Source: a virus
DNA: 32,812 nucleotides
Direction: 5' to 3' (one strand)
IMG/VR virus record: IMGVR_UViG_3300031851_000095
Location: 1 to 32,812 of that record
Shown: positions 28,373 through 32,812 of the stretch, one piece after another
Layout: each line of letters begins with the position of its first letter
How positions within the stretch are numbered: the first letter of the stretch is position 1
Position numbers and translations under genes: made by a program
Notes under the pieces: generated by a model
Told to the model about the DNA's origin: nothing
What the model saw: the letters and a program-made list of their open reading frames with translations, nothing else
Database searches by the model: none

Positions 28373-29602
28373 ATGACTATAGTAGCAAACACGTTTACTT
28401 CTTTTGATGCGAAAGGCATTAGGGAAGATCTTAGTAATGTAATTTACAACATTGCTCCCGAGGAAACTCCTCTCCAAAGTAACATCAGCCAGCAAGAAGT
28501 CTCTAACACTCTCTTCGAGTGGCAGACCGATACTCTTGCGGCGGCTGACGCTACTAACCAGCAAATAGACGGTGACGATATTGCCGCCTTTACTGCTGTT
28601 GCTCCAACTGCTCGTGTACATAACTACACGAACATTTCTCGTAAGACCTTCATCATTGCTGACAACTTACGCTTTCAGGATCTCGCTGGTCGAAATTCTG
28701 AGATAGCTTATCAAGTCGTCAAGAACGGTAAAGAATTACGCAGAGATATGGAAGCTATCTTATGTGCAAACACAATTCCTACGGCTGGCGGTGCTGCTGC
28801 TGCTCGTAAGACAGGTGGTTTGTCTGCATGGTTAGCTACAAATTCTGTATCAAACACTGGTGGTGGCGTAGCGGGTGCGAACCCTGTACTCACTGCGGGT
28901 ATACCTACAACGGCCCAAACTGAAGGTACTAAACGTGCCTTTACTGAAACCCTTTTAAAAGAGGTTATCGAAAACGTTTGGACCAGCGGCGGTCAGCCTT
29001 CAATGATCATGGTTGGAGCATCGAACAAGCAAACCTTGTCGAGCTTCCCTGGCATTGCTGCTAATCGCTTCTCAATCAACAAGCCTGAGCAGGGCACAAT
29101 TATTGGCGCCGCCGATATTTACGTTATTCATTAGCGTCTTTATACAGGAATGTATAAATGTAATCTGTTGAATTCAAGGGAAGCCCAGAGATGGGTAATC
29201 TTGAGCGAAGCCCGAAAGGGAACGTGCAACGACTATTCCGAAAGGAAGTAGGATCAAGCGATCCGAAGCGGCAGACACCCAGACCGGGTGAAGACATAGT
29301 CTGAACAATACCGTATCTAATTAAAGGTATTGCTGCGAAAGCGGGGTTAGTTTAGCGAGCTAATCTGAACATATTGTAGTGATTTCGGCGAACTAACGGT
29401 TGTACCTAACAGGTTCTCTCCTAAGCGTGATGCTTATGTACTTGATACTGAATATCTCGGTGTTGGTATGTTGCGTCCAATGCAAACGGTTGACTTAGCG
29501 AAAACAGGCGACGCTGAAAAACGACTCCTGATCGCTGAGTATGGATTGATTGTTAAGAACGAAGCAGCTAGTGGTGCGGTCTTTGACCTAACACATACAT
29601 AG
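28373..29602 (+). CDS. Major capsid protein, split by a group I intron (join 28373..29124, 29377..29602)
   Basis: Exon 1 (752 nt) ends in the middle of a Val codon, GT; exon 2 starts with T. Joining them gives a 325-residue protein with an unbroken DIYVSDFGELTVVPNR at the junction, as in SU10/DUF5309-type capsids (also VVPNRFSPKRDAYVL and LAKTGDAEKRLLIAEY near the C-terminus). Without splicing, translation stops 8 bases into the intron after 253 residues, losing the last quarter of the coat protein. The N-terminal arm (TFTSFDAKGIREDLSNVIY) and HNYTNISRKTF also fit the HK97-fold family. Not a pseudogene: both exons keep the frame and conserved residues. Confidence 0.93.
29125..29376 (+). ncRNA. 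ORF-less group I intron, subgroup IA
   Basis: A 252-nt self-splicing intron interrupts the capsid gene. P1 pairs exon ACGU plus intron UA with UAGCGU (29132-29137), placing the U-G splice pair at 29124. P2 is UUUAUACA/UGUAUAAA with a GGAA loop. P3 is UCUGUUG (29164) with CGGCAGA (29269). P4 is CAAG (29175) with CUUG (29200). P5 and P6 hairpins follow. P7 is GACUA (29231) with UAGUC (29297). P7.1 (UUCC-GAAA-GGAA) and P7.2 (GGAUC-AAGC-GAUCC) mark subgroup IA. P8 is CACCC/GGGUG and P9 AAUACC/GGUAUU. The intron ends in G 29376. No endonuclease gene is present, so it cannot home on its own. Confidence 0.93.
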
Positions 29603-29615
29603 CGGTTAATTAAAT

Positions 29616-29639
29616 GAAAGGCCTTGCGGGGGGTCTTTC
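29616..29639 (+). terminator. Hairpin downstream of the capsid gene
   Basis: GAAAGGCC and GGTCTTTC form an 8-bp stem (one G-U pair) with an 8-nt loop just after the capsid stop. There is no T-run, so full termination is unlikely. It may protect the abundant capsid message or lower downstream expression. Confidence 0.4.
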
Positions 29640-29658
29640 ACCTAACTAGGTGGAGATT

Positions 29659-29967
29659 ATGAAAAGAACCCTCGATATAGATCCTTTAATGGCATCTCAG
29701 CAAATCTTCCATGCGAACGAGCAAGGTGACAAATTCACAATTGAAACCAAGCAAGACGTTTCTGGAATCATCAAGCAAGCCAAGGCGGCTCGCATCGAGA
29801 CAGACAAACATACGCGCTACGGCGATATGACACACGTTGCCTCGATCCCAATGACTATCTACCAGGATTGGGTGAAAAAAGGTTACACCAAAGATCAAAA
29901 GAAAATGAAAGCGTTATTAAACTCTCCTGAACTCAGATACTTCAGGACTAGAGAAGGAACAGTCTAG
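29659..29967 (+). CDS. Conserved-looking phage protein after the capsid gene
   Basis: ATG 29659 follows GGAG; an in-frame ATG nine bases earlier lacks that spacing. The 102-residue product reads FHANEQGDKFTIETKQDVSG, THVASIPMTIYQDWVKKGY and LRYFRTREGTV, a pattern seen in phage proteins placed after the capsid, with a possible head-completion role. It overlaps the next gene by one base (TAGTG). Function unknown. Confidence 0.65.
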   Translation: MKRTLDIDPLMASQQIFHANEQGDKFTIETKQDVSGIIKQAKAARIETDKHTRYGDMTHVASIPMTIYQDWVKKGYTKDQKKMKALLNSPELRYFRTREGTV

Positions 29968-30587
29968 TGGCAATCACCAACTATGGGACGCTGAAGGCTG
30001 CTATCGCTGATTTTCTAAACCGCGACGACCTGACCGCAGTCATCCCAACGTTTATTGATTTTGCCCAGGATAAAATCAATCGAGATTTAAGAACTCGACA
30101 GATGGTCGCCAGGGCAACTGCAAACATCGATTCTCAGTACAACGCCTTTCCTCCAAACTTCCTCCAGGTTCGTGACATCAGATTAAACACAGATCCAGTT
30201 CAAGCTTTGGAATATGTTTCTTCAGAACAGCAGAATCAGGAAAGAAGCCGAAATGCGACCAGCGGTAGACCGCGCCTTTTTTCAGTTATAGGCGAATCGT
30301 TCGAGGTCTTTCCGACACCTGATACCTCGTATGAATGCGAAATCGCATACTACGAAAAAATCCCTGATATGACAGCCGACTCCGACACGAACTGGTTGCT
30401 TACTAAAAGCCCAGAGCTCTTCGTTTACGGTTCGTTAGTTCATAGCGCGCCTTATCTAAAAGATGAGGACAAGATAGTGATATGGCAAACCCTTTATCGT
30501 GATGTCTTTAATTCCTTAACGTTGGAAGATGAAAAGAGTCGCTTTGGAGGAACCACCCCAAGAATGCGAACAAGGAGCTTCGGCTAA
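29967..30587 (+). CDS. Head-tail adaptor protein
   Basis: This 206-residue protein starts at GTG 29967. It has the helical adaptor layout AAIADFLNRDDL, FIDFAQDKINRDLRTRQM, then FPPNFLQVRDIRL and a C-terminal LEDEKSRFGGTTPR. The sequence suits podoviral adaptors (P22 gp4/T7 gp11-like roles) that join the portal to the tail. Its position between the capsid and tail genes agrees. Its stop abuts the next ATG. Confidence 0.7.
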   Translation: MAITNYGTLKAAIADFLNRDDLTAVIPTFIDFAQDKINRDLRTRQMVARATANIDSQYNAFPPNFLQVRDIRLNTDPVQALEYVSSEQQNQERSRNATSGRPRLFSVIGESFEVFPTPDTSYECEIAYYEKIPDMTADSDTNWLLTKSPELFVYGSLVHSAPYLKDEDKIVIWQTLYRDVFNSLTLEDEKSRFGGTTPRMRTRSFG

Positions 30588-30970
30588 TGGCTGGCACATC
30601 AAATTATCTAGAAAACAAAATCCTCGACCACGTTTTAACTGCGACTAGTTATACGTCTCCGAGCACTTTATACCTCGCTCTCTACACCTCAGATCCTGGT
30701 GACGATAACTCGGGCACTGAGGTTTCAGGTACTAACTATGCGCGTGTTTCCGCTACGTTTAGTGTTACTGCGAACGTGGGCACTAATACCGCAGCGATAG
30801 AATATGCGGCAGCAGGTAATGCCTGGGGGACCATAACTCACGTTGGTGTTATGGACGCAGCGAGTTCAGGCAATCTGCTCTATCACGCCGCTTTAACATC
30901 GAGCAAAGCAATTACGACAGGCGATATCTTCCGCGTCCCGGCTGGCTCACTAACAGTGACGATGACATAA
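30587..30970 (+). CDS. Tail-associated beta-rich protein (gp80-like fold)
   Basis: This 127-residue protein has the signature SNYLENKILDHVLTATSY, then PSTLYLALYTSDPGDDNSGT, ARVSATFS and WGTITHVGVMDAAS, common to a family of small phage tail or receptor-binding-associated domains. The fold is predicted as beta sandwich. It lies between the adaptor and fibre genes and ends five bases before the next gene. Role inferred. Confidence 0.7.
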   Translation: MAGTSNYLENKILDHVLTATSYTSPSTLYLALYTSDPGDDNSGTEVSGTNYARVSATFSVTANVGTNTAAIEYAAAGNAWGTITHVGVMDAASSGNLLYHAALTSSKAITTGDIFRVPAGSLTVTMT

Positions 30971-30974
30971 AAAA

Positions 30975-31538
30975 ATGCAATACGGAGCCTTTGAATACGG
31001 CACAGCTCTATATGGGGGCAGCCCCAGGGTTATCGCCTCTGCTGCTATAACCTCTGCAACAACAGTCGTTGCCGCTGGTGCGTTTGTAATCAACGGCGGG
31101 GCTGCGATTACGAGCTCTAATAGCGTAACAGCGTCTTCAGATGTATTGGCTGACGGCGCAGCGGCAATCACGAGCTCAACTCTCGTTGTCGCTGATAACA
31201 CCAGCGGTGGACGAGTATTAGAAGGCGCGTCGGCTGTAACGTCGACTACAACCGTCATAGCTACTGCCGGGCTTGTATTAGAAAGCGCGTCGGCTATAAC
31301 GTCGACTACAAACGTCATAGCTAACGCCAGGCTTGTATTAGAAAGCGCAGCTGCAATGCTGTCTTCTACTACGGTAATCGCCCAGGGCGCTGTAGCAACC
31401 GAGTCTGGCGTAGAGCCGATTCTGAGCGTGACAACTGTCGCCGCAGCGGGACGTTTAAAGTGGGAACCTATTGTGGACCCAACTCTCCCAACGTGGACTG
31501 AAATACCCAATCCAACTGACACATGGACCTCAATTTAA
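30975..31538 (+). CDS. Repeat-rich beta-type tail protein
   Basis: This 187-residue protein opens with MQYGAFEYGTALYGG and then carries seven repeats of about 20 residues with the pattern AAITSxTTVVAxxxxVLExG. The alternation of small and beta-branched residues suggests a beta-solenoid or stacked-sheet spacer. The C-terminus (WTEIPNPTDTWTSI) looks like an attachment tip. The DNA of two repeats is nearly identical (31215-31334). It lies next to the fibre gene and may be a fibre-proximal spacer. Family not recognised. Confidence 0.65.
   Translation: MQYGAFEYGTALYGGSPRVIASAAITSATTVVAAGAFVINGGAAITSSNSVTASSDVLADGAAAITSSTLVVADNTSGGRVLEGASAVTSTTTVIATAGLVLESASAITSTTNVIANARLVLESAAAMLSSTTVIAQGAVATESGVEPILSVTTVAAAGRLKWEPIVDPTLPTWTEIPNPTDTWTSI
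31215..31334 (+). repeat. Two near-identical 60-bp tandem units
   Basis: Units at 31215-31274 and 31275-31334 begin GTATTAGAA and share most bases, with a third partial copy after them. Each encodes one 20-residue repeat. Older repeats around them have diverged, so this pair arose recently. Confidence 0.9.
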
Positions 31539-31550
31539 AGGTAGAAAAAA

Positions 31551-32812
31551 ATGGCTACATCAACACCAAATTACAGCTTTCAAAAGCCAACTGTATCTGG
31601 CGATAGTGGGGTATGGGGCGGCTACCTTAACGCAAACTGGGCGAGCCTTGATTCTCTACTCGGTGGCGGTAGCGTAATTACTGGGATCGATATCAACAGC
31701 GGCACAATTGATGGTGCAACTATTGGTGCAAACTCAGCAAACTCAGGCGCATTTACAACTCTGTCAGCGTCGGGAACATTTACCTTTGGCGGTGTAGCGA
31801 TTACAGCGTCCGGGGCTGAGATAAATTATCTCACCGGGGTAACGTCAAACATCCAGACTCAGCTAGACGCCAACGCCTCACTAGCCTCCCCAACCTTCAC
31901 AGGCACAGTGACAATTCCTAACGCTACTGTTACTGGGGATATGAGTTTTGGCGATAATGACAAGGCTATCTTTGGTGCTGGATCTGATTTGCAGATTTAC
32001 CATAATGCAGGTACATCATTTATTACAGAAAGTGGCTCTAGTAATTTTAAGATTGGGGGCGAAAATCTATATCTTCAAAACACTGCACATAACGAAAGCT
32101 ATTTAGCTGCAATAGCCAATCAAGGCGTTACCATTTACTACAACAACGCAGCCAAACTAGCCACAACCGCCACAGGCATAGACGTTACAGGCACAGCCAC
32201 GATGGATGGTCTGACTGTTGATGGGGCTACAAATAGCACAGAAGAATTAGCACGTTTTGGTAACAACTCTGGTACACAAGAACTTATCATTGAACAACAA
32301 GGCTCGTCAGGTTATGCCATAAAAAGCTCAGTAGATTTACGGCTACATGCAGACTATGACAGCGATACCTCTGATGGTGGCTCTAGTATTGAGATGTACA
32401 CTGATGGAACTCAGCGTATGTCCATCACTGGCTCTACAGGCGACATCTCCTTCTACGAAGACACTGGCACGACTCCGAAGTTCTTCTGGGACGCTAGTGC
32501 GGAGAGTTTGGGTATTGGTACGACTAGTCCTACAGAAAAGCTAGACGTAAGTGGAACTGTCAAGGCTACAAACTACACAGACACTGTATACGCCTTATCA
32601 GGCACAGCACTAAACGCAAGTAACGGTGGAATACAGACCAAGACCCTAGCGGCTAACACGACCTTCACAGACTCACTAACCTCTGGCGATGCCATAGTCC
32701 TACAGCTCGAAGCAGGTGCGAGCTACACGGTAACGTGGCCTACAATGACTTGGGTTACCTCTGGCGGCAACGTCGCTCCTACGCTGACTGCGAAAGACAC
32801 ACTGGTGTTCTG
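31551..32812 (+). CDS. Tail fibre protein, 3' end outside the window
   Basis: At least 420 residues are encoded from ATG 31551, which has AAAGGTAG upstream. The N-terminus (PNYSFQKPTVSGDSGVWGGY, then LNANWASLDSL) fits a virion-attachment domain. EINYLTGVTSNIQTQLDA and SPTFTGTVT are standard phage fibre repeats. LQIYHNAGTSFI, SLGIGTTSPTEKLDVSGT and TLTAKDTLVF are common in marine phage fibres with a trimeric beta-rich shaft. The frame is still open at the window end, so the receptor-binding tip is missing. It adsorbs the phage to its host. Confidence 0.82.
   Translation, partial: MATSTPNYSFQKPTVSGDSGVWGGYLNANWASLDSLLGGGSVITGIDINSGTIDGATIGANSANSGAFTTLSASGTFTFGGVAITASGAEINYLTGVTSNIQTQLDANASLASPTFTGTVTIPNATVTGDMSFGDNDKAIFGAGSDLQIYHNAGTSFITESGSSNFKIGGENLYLQNTAHNESYLAAIANQGVTIYYNNAAKLATTATGIDVTGTATMDGLTVDGATNSTEELARFGNNSGTQELIIEQQGSSGYAIKSSVDLRLHADYDSDTSDGGSSIEMYTDGTQRMSITGSTGDISFYEDTGTTPKFFWDASAESLGIGTTSPTEKLDVSGTVKATNYTDTVYALSGTALNASNGGIQTKTLAANTTFTDSLTSGDAIVLQLEAGASYTVTWPTMTWVTSGGNVAPTLTAKDTLVF

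Noticed and set aside
28373-29134. Truncated 253-residue capsid protein or frameshift pseudogene
   Set aside because: The conserved C-terminus resumes at 29377 in the correct phase, and the intervening 252 nt fold as a group I intron with defined splice sites.
1-32812. Circular genome closed at the window ends
   Set aside because: Joining the ends keeps the frame open, but related fibres continue with Trp at that point and the first partial protein does not look like a fibre, so sequence is missing between them.

Overview
The window is most of the genome of a temperate, short-tailed (podovirus-like) phage or prophage of a proteobacterium, probably a gammaproteobacterium. The main grounds are these. 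A tyrosine integrase sits beside a 30-bp attP core that matches the 3' end of tRNA-Gly(GCC). The early region is lambda-like: repressor, Cro-type regulators, an O-like initiator, a helicase, ninB/ninG-like genes and a lysis cassette. The virion module has P22/SU10-type terminase, portal, scaffold and capsid, with ejection-like proteins and a gp10-like tail factor, and there is no tape-measure gene. Marine relatives are suggested only by the general look of the small proteins and the fibre. Both ends cut through genes, so the unit is permuted or incomplete.

Layout. 1-7.7 kb (+): a partial membrane protein, a small TM protein, a gp10-like tail factor and three large ejection-type proteins, one with a perfect 30-bp tandem repeat. 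7.7-10.8 kb: attP with flanking direct repeats, then the leftward int-xis-(SSB-tip protein)-exonuclease-ERF operon. 10.8-12.8 kb: the immunity region, with a CI-like repressor on the minus strand and two rightward XRE regulators, each preceded by the palindrome CATACA-N3-TGTATG. 12.8-16.5 kb (+): a Cro/CII-sized regulator, a zinc-finger primase-like protein, an O-like initiator carrying a candidate iteron origin inside its own gene, a DnaB-type ATPase, NinB-like and NinG-like proteins and a Q-position protein. 16.5-17.9 kb: endolysin, staphylococcal-nuclease-like enzyme and holin. 17.9-21.4 kb: a 751-aa protein of unknown function and a small accessory island with a leftward two-gene operon. 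21.4-23.3 kb: a structured non-coding segment, a class-3 lipase and a set of tiny basic proteins. 23.3-32.8 kb: terminase, portal, scaffold, major capsid, adaptor and tail genes, running off the end in a tail fibre.

Two observations stand out. First, the major capsid gene is interrupted by a compact, ORF-less 252-nt group I intron of subgroup IA. P1 to P9 can be drawn by hand, and splicing restores a 325-aa capsid protein. Second, the 7-mer CCAACGT occurs at 29 places (three of them as the palindrome CCAACGTTGG), on both strands, in all reading frames and across every module. That is roughly seven times the number expected by chance, and no annotated feature explains it. Other points of note: the CI-like repressor has Ala where the S24 catalytic Ser should be, and an 83-aa protein ends in an SSB-like acidic tip within the recombination operon.

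All functional names rest on motifs and gene order read by eye; no database search was run.
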